NCBI RefSeq assembly: GCF_000717185.1
Contig: NZ_JNYE01000026.1
Location: forward strand, 5,772 to 69,771
Length of the DNA: 64,000 bases
Source: Kitasatospora phosalacinea
Lineage (GTDB): Bacteria; Actinomycetota; Actinomycetes; Streptomycetales; Streptomycetaceae
Direction of reading: 5' to 3'
Shown: positions 57,508-64,000 of the stretch, piece by piece
Numbering within the stretch: the stretch's first letter is position 1
Layout of the letters: the number at the start of each line of letters is the position of its first letter
Position numbers and translations under genes: made by a program
The notes under the pieces: generated by a model
What the model was told of the DNA's origin: nothing
The model's input: only the letters and a program-made list of their open reading frames with translations
Database searches by the model: none

Positions 57508-58300
57508 GCTTGATCACCTTGTTGGAGAGGGTGCCGATGCCTTCGACGGAGACGGCGACCTCGTCACCGATGGTCAGGGGGCCGACGCCCGCGGGGGTGC
57601 CGGTGAGGATGACGTCGCCCGGGAGCAGGGTCATCGCCTCGGAGACGTGCACGATCAGCTCGGCGACCGAGCGGACCATCTGGGAGGTGCGGCCGGCCTG
57701 GCGGAGCTCGCCGTTGACGGTGCAGGTGACGGCCAGGTCGGCGGGGTCGAGGTCGGTCTCGATCCAGGGGCCAAGCGGGCAGGAGGTGTCGAAGCCCTTG
57801 GCGCGGGCCCACTGGCCCTCGCGCTGCTGCACGTCGCGGGCGGTGACGTCGTTGGCGCAGGTGTATCCGAAGACCACCTCGGGGACGCGCTCCAGCGGCA
57901 CCTCGCGGCACATCCGGCCGATCACCACGGCGAGCTCGGCCTCGTACTGCACGTCCGAGGAGAACGGCGGGTAGGCGATCGACTCGGTGGGGCCGATGAC
58001 GGCGGTGGAGGGCTTGAAGAACGTCAGCGGGACGGCGGGGACCTCGTTGCCCAGCTCGGCGGCGTGCGCGGCGTAGTTGCGGCCGACGGCGACGATCTTG
58101 CTGGGGAGCATCGGGGCCAGCAGCCGGACGTCCTGCAGGCGGTGGGTCTCGCCGGTCGGCTGGGGGGTGCCGAAGGGGTGCCCGGCCAGGGCGTGGACCA
58201 CCAGCGAGTCGGGCTGCGCGGCGTCCCCCTCGATGATTCCGAAGGAGACCGAGCCCGCCGCGGGGCTCCCTTCGCGGACGGAGAACCTGGCGATACGCAC
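57500..58300 (-). CDS. Fumarylacetoacetate hydrolase family protein
   Basis: The 266-residue protein has the FAH fold signature: [46 protein letters not shown] and [17 protein letters not shown], ending [16 protein letters not shown]. Metal ligands (Glu in YEAEL and the Asp further on) are present. The substrate is unknown; 2-hydroxyhepta-2,4-dienedioate isomerase or acylpyruvase activity is possible. GTG start. It is coupled to gltX by overlap. Confidence 0.93.
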   Translation of the reverse strand: MRIARFSVREGSPAAGSVSFGIIEGDAAQPDSLVVHALAGHPFGTPQPTGETHRLQDVRLLAPMLPSKIVAVGRNYAAHAAELGNEVPAVPLTFFKPSTAVIGPTESIAYPPFSSDVQYEAELAVVIGRMCREVPLERVPEVVFGYTCANDVTARDVQQREGQWARAKGFDTSCPLGPWIETDLDPADLAVTCTVNGELRQAGRTSQMVRSVAELIVHVSEAMTLLPGDVILTGTPAGVGPLTIGDEVAVSVEGIGTLSNKVIKRG

Positions 58301-58404
58301 AGCCCTGCAACCTCTCGGTTCGTCGGCCGCCCGGACGCTCCCGGACGGCTGCCGGGCCCGCAGTACCGGGCCCGGCTGGTGCCACCAGGTTATCGATGCC
58401 GGGG

Positions 58405-58611
58405 TCAGTCCCGCGGCAGGCGGGGGGCCGGGGCGGTCATCAGGACCGTGCGGCGCGGGTTGGCGGTGCTGGCGGGGAGCTCGGCGGCGTACGCGCGGGC
58501 GGTGCGGTCGGCGGCGGAGCCCGGGAGCTGGGAGAAGTCCGCGACGGAGGCCAGGGTGGTGCGGCGCGGGTTGGCCGTGGAACGGGTGGCCTCGGTGGTC
58601 GTCTCGGACAT
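58405..58611 (-). CDS. Small repeat protein of unknown function
   Basis: The 68-residue protein begins MSETTTEATR and carries the octapeptide STANPRRT twice (residues 11-18 and 48-55), each followed by [TV]L. The underlying 17-bp DNA is also repeated. ATG 58609-58611 has AAGGG about 12 bases upstream; GTG 58623 is an alternative. I do not know the function and no partner enzyme is nearby. Confidence 0.65.
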   Translation of the reverse strand: MSETTTEATRSTANPRRTTLASVADFSQLPGSAADRTARAYAAELPASTANPRRTVLMTAPAPRLPRD

Positions 58612-59075
58612 TTGCGTCAGCACCCTTGTTTCGCTCGAACGGACTTTTGCACGGGCCCGCCGCTGGGCAGGCTCCGATCAACCCTGTCAGGTTAGGGATC
58701 CCATTCCACAGCGGCCGTGACCAAAGCTACACATCCGACTGTGAGTTTGGTCACAATTACCGGTACAAAGGGCGCGGAGGCGGAGATTCGGGACCAATGC
58801 CGAAATCCACCATTGCGGATATCCCGGACATTCGACGCACAAGCTGATCTTCCCCTTCGTTGACCGGGGCATGTCGAGTGTCCGAAAAGGACCGTATTCC
58901 GGGGTGGATGCACCACGGAACGTGAGGCCCCGCGCGCGGAGGGTGGCCCAGGACACCGTGTCGTAACGGCCCTTGTTGGACTTCCCCCGCTGTGCTGGAA
59001 TGCCACGGAAAAACTCGACACCGCCCTATCTCCGCCCGGCGGGGAAGGGCGCCCGGTCCAGAGGTTGCGACGCCA
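58612..59075. other. 464-bp region without a gene, upstream of the conservon
   Basis: It holds the cvn promoter region and a nested inverted repeat at 58717-58754. The stretch 58720-58880 is clearly richer in A+T than the genes on both sides. Open frames across it show no coding bias. Confidence 0.45.
58717..58754. repeat. Nested inverted repeat upstream of cvnA
   Basis: GTGACCAAA (58717-58725) and TTTGGTCAC (58746-58754) are perfect complements. Between them CACA and TGTG form a second small stem. It could be an operator or an RNA hairpin. Confidence 0.75.
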
Positions 59076-62000
59076 GTGCAGGGACGTTTCAAGAGGGGCA
59101 GCGGCGCCGCGGGTGACCCGGAGTCGCGCGAGCCCGTGGCCGGCCCCCACCAGGCGGCACCGGCGACGACGGGCCAAGGAGAGCGGCCGTACGGCGCTCC
59201 CGCCGAGCCCGCCGCCGAGAGCGGTACGCAGGGCGCGAACGGTGCGCCGCAGGAACGGGCCGACGACAGGTCGGCCGACAAGAAGAGCAAGCGGGCCAGG
59301 CTCCGCGGCACGCTCACCCGCCGCCGCGCCACCGGCCTGAGCCGCTTCGCCATGCGCAACTGGCGGATCCGCACCCGCCTGATCGCCCTGCTCTTCCTGC
59401 CCGTGATCGTGGCGCTGGTCCTCGGCGGCCTGCGCGTGCAGAGCTCGATGGAGAACTCCCGCGAGCTGTCCCAGATGAGCGACCTGGCCGAGCTGGCCCG
59501 GACCGCGACCGACCTGGCGCACGCCCTGCAGACCGAGCGCGACATCTCCGCCGGTCCGCTGGCGGCCGGCGGCACCGCGACCGCCGACAAGGAGATCACC
59601 AAGGCGCAGAGCGACACCAACGCGCTCTCCAAGAAGTTCACCGCCGCGGCCGACAAGTTCGACAACCTCGACCTGGCCGGTTCCAAGACCCTCCTGCTGC
59701 AGGTCCGCCGCGACCTCAACAGCCTCTCCGGTGCCCGCACCGGAGCGTTCCGGGACCCGAACAACATCCAGGCGACGATCACCAACTACGACGCGATCAT
59801 CACCGACCTGCTCGGCGCCACCCAGGACATCGCGGTCACCTCGAACTCCTCCGAGCTGATCACGGCCACCCGCTCGCTCTACCAGTTCTCGCTGGCCAAG
59901 GAGTACACCTCCATGCAGCGCGCGCTGATCGCCGCGGCGCTGGCCAACCCGGCGGGGCCGAGCCTCTCCTCGTCCGACGAGACCTTCGGCATCCGGCTGA
60001 TGAACTCCGAGGACAACGCGACCCAGAACTTCACCGCGATCTACGGCGACAGCGAGGCGCGCGGGCTGCGCTCCGCGATGAGCTTCAACAAGGTGATCGC
60101 CGAGGCCGACCGGTTCTCCAAGGCCGTCCTCACCCCCAACGGCATCAAGCAGACCGACGACGTCAGCTACCAGCAGTGGTACGAGGAGTCGACGGCCAAG
60201 ATCACCGCCCAGCGGGCGATCGAGAACACCCTGCTGGCGAACCTGAACGGCAAGGCCCAGAAGCTCCAGTCCGACGCCGACACCGAGTCGGTGATCAACG
60301 CCTCGCTGGTCGCCCTGGTGCTCGTCGTCGCCATCGCCGGCGCCGCCCTGGTGGCCCGCTCGATGGTGCGCTCGCTGACCCGCCTGCAGACCTCCGCCGA
60401 GGACGTCGCCGAGCGCCGCCTGCCGGAGCTGGTCAAGACCCTCTCCGAGAGCGACCCGCAGGACGTCGACGTCACCGTCGAGCCGGTCGGCGTCGACTCC
60501 GCCGACGAGATCGGCCACGTGGCGCACGCCTTCGACATGGTGCACCGCGAGGCGGTCCGACTGGCCGCCGAGCAGGCGCTGCTGCGCGGCAACATCAACG
60601 CGATGTTCACCAACCTCTCGCGCCGCAGCCAGGGCCTGATCCAGCGCCAGCTGTCGCTGATCTCCGAGCTGGAGAGCCGCGAGGCGGACCCGGACCAGCT
60701 GGCCTCGCTGTTCAAGCTCGACCACCTCGCGACCCGCATGCGCCGCAACGGCGAGAACCTCCTCGTCCTCGCGGGCGAGGACCCGGGCCGCCGCTGGACC
60801 CGCCCCGTCCCGCTGGTCGACGTGCTGCGCGCCGCCGCCTCCGAGGTGGAGCAGTACGAACGCGTCGAGCTCGCCTCGGTGCCCACCGCCGAGGTGGCCG
60901 GCCGCGTCGTCAACGACCTCGTCCACCTGCTCGCCGAGCTGCTGGAGAACGCCACCTCGTTCTCCTCCCCGCAGACCCGGGTCCGGGTCACCGGCCACGC
61001 CCTGCCGGACGGCCGGGTGCTGATCGAGATCCACGACACCGGCATCGGCCTCTCCCCCGACGACCTCGCCGACATCAACGAGCGCCTCGCCAACCCGCCG
61101 GTCGTGGACGTCTCCGTCTCCCGCCGGATGGGCCTGTTCGTGGTCGGCCGCCTGTCCCTGCGGCACGGCATCCGGATCCAGCTCCGCCCGTCCGACTCCG
61201 GCGGCACCACCGCGCTGGTCATGCTGCCGGTCGACGTCACCAACTCCGCCGAACGGCGCGGCAACCGGCCCGGTGCGGGCGCCGGTGCCGGGGCCGGGGC
61301 CGGTGCGGGCCAGGTCGGCGGCAAGCAGCAGCGCGGCCTGGCGCCGACGCCGCGCCAGCAGGGCCGCCCCGGCGGCGACCTGCCCGGCGGGCGCACCGCG
61401 CTCGGCCAGGCGGGCCCGAACGACCCCGCGGGCCGTCCGCAGCTGGGCCAGGGCCCGGTCGGCGGCAGCCCCGACCTGTTCTCCCCCTCCGGGTCCTCCG
61501 GCCCGTCCGCGCCGCGGCGCGCGCCGGGCGGCCCCGGGGCGGGCCAGGGTGCGCCCGGCGGCCAGCCGGGCGACGGCGGCTTCGGTCCGGGCGGCGCGTT
61601 CGGCACCGGCCCGGCCCAGGGCGGCCGCTCCGGCGGGCTGCCGACCCGTTCGGTGGGCCAGTCGCTGCGCGAGAACCCGGCCCAGGGCGGGACGGGGCCG
61701 TCGGCCCCGGCCGGTCCGGGTGCGGGTGCTCCGGGCGGGGGTGCGCCGGCCGGTGGCGGGCTGCCGCCGCGCCGGGTGCCGGGTGCCTCGGGCGCGCCGG
61801 GCCTGCAGGGCGGGCCGGGCGGTCCGGGCGGCGGTCTGCCGCCGCGGCGTCCGCAGCAGGGCCAGCAGGGCGGCCCGCAGCAGGGCCAGCCGCCGCAGGG
61901 CGGTCCGCAGCGCCGTCCGCAGCCGGGCCAGTCGGGCCCGCAGGGCCAGCCGGGCGGTCCGCAGCAGGGCCGCCAGCAGCGTCCGGTCGGGGAGCCGACC

Positions 62001-63104
62001 CAGCACGGGCGGGCCGAGCAGCCGCAGCGGCGTCCGCTGCCGCAGCAGCCGGCCGCGCCGCTGGAGGCCGCTCCGGGCGACCAGTCCGGCCTGTTCGGCC
62101 GGCCGCGGTTCGAGGCGTCCGACATCGACCCGCGCGACCCGCTGGGCCTCGGCCTGGTGGAGCCGGTGCTGCCGGACCCGGCCGGTCAGGGCGTCCCGCC
62201 GCTGTCGCCGCAGTCCCAGCAGCAGCCCCAGCCCCAGCAGCAGTTCGCGGAGCGTCCGCAGCCGATGGCGCTGCCGACGGCCGGTGAGCGGCCGTCCGCT
62301 CCGGCCGGTCCGGCGCAGGGCCACGAGCAGTTCCGGCCGCGGGCGTACCAGCCGCAGCGTCCCGGCACCTCCGCTCCGGGCCTCGGCCAGCAGCCCCAGC
62401 AGCAGGCGCCGCAGCAGGCCGAGCGGCAGCGTCCGCAGGGCCAGCCCGGTCAGCCGGGCCAGCCGGGCCAGGGCCTGCCGCCGCGTCCGACCGGTCCGCA
62501 GGGCGGTGCGCCGCTGGGTGGCCCGCAGCAGCGTCCGGCCGCGCCGCAGCGCCCGTCCGGTCCGCAGGGCCAGCCGGGCCAGCCCGGTCAGCCGGCCCAG
62601 GGCCGTCCGTTCCCCGGCCAGGGGCAGGGCCCGGCCCAGGGGCAGCGTCCGGCGGCGCCGTTCGGCGCCGCTCCCGCGGGCGGTGCCCCGGCGGGTCCGC
62701 AGGGCGACCCGGACGCGCCGTGGCGCCCGTCGGCGAACGACGAGCGCTGGCGGCGGGCCGAGCAGATGCGCGAGCCGCAGACCAACGGCCTGACCACCTC
62801 GGGGCTGCCCCGCCGCACCCCGCAGGCCAACCTGGTCTCCGGCAGTGCCGAGGCCAGTCCGCTGACCGGTCCCCAGGTCTCGCGCAGCCCGGAGGAGGTG
62901 CGCGGCCGGTTGACCAACCTGCGCCGCGGCATCCAGCAGGGCCGCCAGGCGGGGACGCAGCAGCCGGGCTTCGGCGGTCCCGGTCCGCAGCAGCGGCCGG
63001 GCTTCGACTTCGGCGGGACGTCCGAGGGCTACCGGGGAGCCCGGGGCGGACGGTCCGACGTCGATGGCAACAACGGCTTCGGCCCCGAGCACCAGGAGCG
63101 TTGA
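59076..63104 (+). CDS. cvnA: Conservon sensor kinase-like protein CvnA
   Basis: CvnA proteins are membrane histidine-kinase-like components that assemble with CvnB, CvnC and the GTPase CvnD. The 1342-residue protein has membrane helices at about 101-120 and 408-430 around a sensor domain, then a HAMP-like region and an HATPase domain (about 608-720; LLAELLENATSFSSPQTRVRV, IEIHDTGIGLSPDDLADINERL). The last about 600 residues are a disordered Pro-Gln-Gly-Ala tail with many QPGQPG repeats. GTG 59076 is chosen; GAGG lies 11 bases upstream. It belongs to the cvn1-type conservon next to gltX. Confidence 0.9.
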   Translation: MQGRFKRGSGAAGDPESREPVAGPHQAAPATTGQGERPYGAPAEPAAESGTQGANGAPQERADDRSADKKSKRARLRGTLTRRRATGLSRFAMRNWRIRTRLIALLFLPVIVALVLGGLRVQSSMENSRELSQMSDLAELARTATDLAHALQTERDISAGPLAAGGTATADKEITKAQSDTNALSKKFTAAADKFDNLDLAGSKTLLLQVRRDLNSLSGARTGAFRDPNNIQATITNYDAIITDLLGATQDIAVTSNSSELITATRSLYQFSLAKEYTSMQRALIAAALANPAGPSLSSSDETFGIRLMNSEDNATQNFTAIYGDSEARGLRSAMSFNKVIAEADRFSKAVLTPNGIKQTDDVSYQQWYEESTAKITAQRAIENTLLANLNGKAQKLQSDADTESVINASLVALVLVVAIAGAALVARSMVRSLTRLQTSAEDVAERRLPELVKTLSESDPQDVDVTVEPVGVDSADEIGHVAHAFDMVHREAVRLAAEQALLRGNINAMFTNLSRRSQGLIQRQLSLISELESREADPDQLASLFKLDHLATRMRRNGENLLVLAGEDPGRRWTRPVPLVDVLRAAASEVEQYERVELASVPTAEVAGRVVNDLVHLLAELLENATSFSSPQTRVRVTGHALPDGRVLIEIHDTGIGLSPDDLADINERLANPPVVDVSVSRRMGLFVVGRLSLRHGIRIQLRPSDSGGTTALVMLPVDVTNSAERRGNRPGAGAGAGAGAGAGQVGGKQQRGLAPTPRQQGRPGGDLPGGRTALGQAGPNDPAGRPQLGQGPVGGSPDLFSPSGSSGPSAPRRAPGGPGAGQGAPGGQPGDGGFGPGGAFGTGPAQGGRSGGLPTRSVGQSLRENPAQGGTGPSAPAGPGAGAPGGGAPAGGGLPPRRVPGASGAPGLQGGPGGPGGGLPPRRPQQGQQGGPQQGQPPQGGPQRRPQPGQSGPQGQPGGPQQGRQQRPVGEPTQHGRAEQPQRRPLPQQPAAPLEAAPGDQSGLFGRPRFEASDIDPRDPLGLGLVEPVLPDPAGQGVPPLSPQSQQQPQPQQQFAERPQPMALPTAGERPSAPAGPAQGHEQFRPRAYQPQRPGTSAPGLGQQPQQQAPQQAERQRPQGQPGQPGQPGQGLPPRPTGPQGGAPLGGPQQRPAAPQRPSGPQGQPGQPGQPAQGRPFPGQGQGPAQGQRPAAPFGAAPAGGAPAGPQGDPDAPWRPSANDERWRRAEQMREPQTNGLTTSGLPRRTPQANLVSGSAEASPLTGPQVSRSPEEVRGRLTNLRRGIQQGRQAGTQQPGFGGPGPQQRPGFDFGGTSEGYRGARGGRSDVDGNNGFGPEHQER

Positions 63105-63105
63105 G

Positions 63106-63326
63106 TTGATCCAGATGAGCCAGGCCGCACAGAACCTGAACTGGCTGATCACCAATTTCGTGGACAACACCCCCGGGGTGTCCCACACCGTGGTGGTCTC
63201 CGCCGACGGTCTGCTGCTGTGCATGTCCGAGGGCTTCCCCCGGGACCGCGCGGACCAGCTGGCCGCCGTCGCCTCCGGACTGACCTCGCTGACCTCGGGC
63301 AGCTCCAGGGCAGTCTCCTGCACTGA
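63106..63326 (+). pseudogene. cvnB: cvnB (Roadblock/LC7) with an internal deletion and frameshift
   Basis: CvnB is normally a Roadblock/LC7 protein of about 137 residues. Here TTG 63106 (AGGAG 7 bases upstream) starts MIQMSQAAQNLNWLITNF and the frame is normal to SGLTSLTSGS at 63303. The next frame then reads LQGSLLH and stops at 63324-63326, exactly the expected C-terminus of the family. The middle, from about residue 67 to 128, is missing and the frame is shifted. AGCTCC (63301-63306) is the expected sequence at both edges, so a microhomology deletion is likely. The N-terminal frame instead runs on with unrelated residues over cvnC. Confidence 0.8.
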
Positions 63327-63502
63327 CGGTCCGGTCCCGCCCGACCCCCGACTCCTTCGCACCACCCTCACCGTGCCGGACCCCACCCGACCCCCGGGTC
63401 CGGCACTCCCACCCCAGGTCTTCGCCGTACGGTGGCTGGCAGCCCGTCAGCCAACGGCCCCGCGGGCTCCGGCCGCGAACGACTGCAGCACAAGGAGGAC
63501 GC

Positions 63503-63949
63503 ATGACCCCGCCCCCGACACCCGCCGGCTCGTACGGCAACGGGTACGGAAACGGCTACGGCGGCCAGCAGGCCGGCGGGTACGGCGGCCAGCAGTCGGA
63601 CGGCTACGAGCAGCAGCCGCTGGTCCGCCCGTACGCCATGACCGGCGGACGCACCCGCCCCCGTTACCAGCTGGCCATCGAGGCGCTGATCTCGACCACC
63701 AGCACCGCCGCTCCGGGCGGCCTGCTCCCCGAGCACGCCCGCATCGTGTCGCTGTGCCGCGAGGTCAAGTCGGTCGCCGAGATCTCCGCGCTGGCAGGTG
63801 TCCCGCTCGGGGTCGCCCGCATCCTCGTCGCAGACCTGGCGGAAGCCGGTCTGGTCGCCATCCACCAGCCCGCCGCCGCGGGCGAGTCGGGCGGTACGCC
63901 TGACGTCACGCTGCTCGAAAGGGTCCTCAGTGGACTTCGCAAGCTCTAA
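63503..63949 (+). CDS. cvnC: Conservon protein CvnC (DUF742)
   Basis: The 148-residue protein has a Gly-Tyr-Gln-rich N-terminus (about 1-42), then the DUF742 winged-helix-like domain with LVRPYAMTGGRTRPRY, LLPEHARIVSLCREVKSVAEISALAGVPLGVARILVADLAEAG and a LERVLSGLRKL end. AGGAGG precedes ATG 63503. The last 20 bp overlap cvnD. The 176 bp upstream of it follow the damaged cvnB. Confidence 0.95.
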   Translation: MTPPPTPAGSYGNGYGNGYGGQQAGGYGGQQSDGYEQQPLVRPYAMTGGRTRPRYQLAIEALISTTSTAAPGGLLPEHARIVSLCREVKSVAEISALAGVPLGVARILVADLAEAGLVAIHQPAAAGESGGTPDVTLLERVLSGLRKL

Positions 63950-64000
63950 CGCGGCCGCCGCCCCCAGCCGCGCCACCACCTCCGCCAAGATCGTCGTCGC
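63930..64000 (+). CDS. cvnD: Conservon GTPase CvnD, 3' end outside the window
   Basis: GTG 63930 opens a frame reading VDFASSNAAAAPSRATTSAK and continuing IVV, the normal N-terminus leading to the P-loop of the small GTPase CvnD. It overlaps the end of cvnC by 20 bp, the usual conservon arrangement. Only 23 codons are visible. Confidence 0.88.
   Translation, partial: MDFASSNAAAAPSRATTSAKIVV

Noticed and set aside
58692..63386. Minus-strand open frame of 1564 codons opposite cvnA
   Set aside because: It is the antisense shadow of the cvnA repeat-rich tail and has no recognisable domain.

Overview
The window is about 73% G+C with almost saturated GC at third codon positions. It carries glnK-glnD-amtB, nsdA, hupS with a lysine-rich tail, ndgR, a cvn conservon and four tandem signal peptidase genes. 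This is chromosomal core DNA of a Streptomycetaceae actinomycete (Streptomyces or the close relative Kitasatospora). The gene order follows the conserved Streptomyces block from the signal peptidase cluster to the first conservon. No prophage, insertion sequence, CRISPR array or biosynthetic cluster is visible, so most of the interest lies in small local departures from that conserved order.

Layout. 1-6.7 kb, minus strand: rpsP, khpA, rimM, trmD and rplS, then the type I signal peptidases sipW, sipX, sipY and sipZ (sipZ runs off the left edge). 7-13 kb: a predicted SprT-like zinc metallopeptidase, an archaeal/eukaryotic-type prolyl-tRNA synthetase, a methyltransferase-like protein, an FtsH-family protease and a GNAT acetyltransferase. 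13-21 kb: ffh, then the nitrogen operon amtB-glnK-glnD with an upstream GlnR box, then nsdA. 21-27 kb: a prim-pol domain protein, ftsY and smc; with ffh and ftsY the window holds both SRP-pathway GTPases. 27-45 kb: acyP, envelope proteins, mutM, rnc, rpmF, a DUF177 protein, a coiled-coil protein, coaD, rsmD, recG, a DAK2-domain kinase, rpmB, thiD, pfkA, thiL, a stand-alone Lrp ligand domain and a DUF3515 protein. 45-49 kb: ddl, plsC-gpsA and cofC. 49-50.7 kb: a GntR regulator divergent from two small unknown genes, across an AT-rich palindromic operator. 51-58.7 kb: hupS, leuCD, the divergent regulator ndgR, five tRNA genes (Gln, three Glu, Gln), gltX, a fumarylacetoacetate-hydrolase family protein and a small repeat protein. 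59-64 kb, plus strand: conservon cvnA-cvnB-cvnC-cvnD (cvnD runs off the right edge).

Functional links. Ribosome assembly and tRNA maturation genes share one transcription direction with the secretion peptidases. GlnK, its modifying enzyme GlnD and its membrane target AmtB are co-transcribed behind a GlnR site. tRNA-Glu genes lie beside gltX. NdgR sits divergent to its probable target leuCD.

The most notable departure is cvnB. Its first ~65 codons and its last codons are present, but the middle is missing and the reading frame is shifted at a 6-bp shared sequence, which looks like a microhomology deletion (or an assembly error). Others are a cofC gene fused to a small extra domain, a short orphan coding remnant before mutM, several probable leaderless genes, a folded leader before leuC and the GntR operator region.
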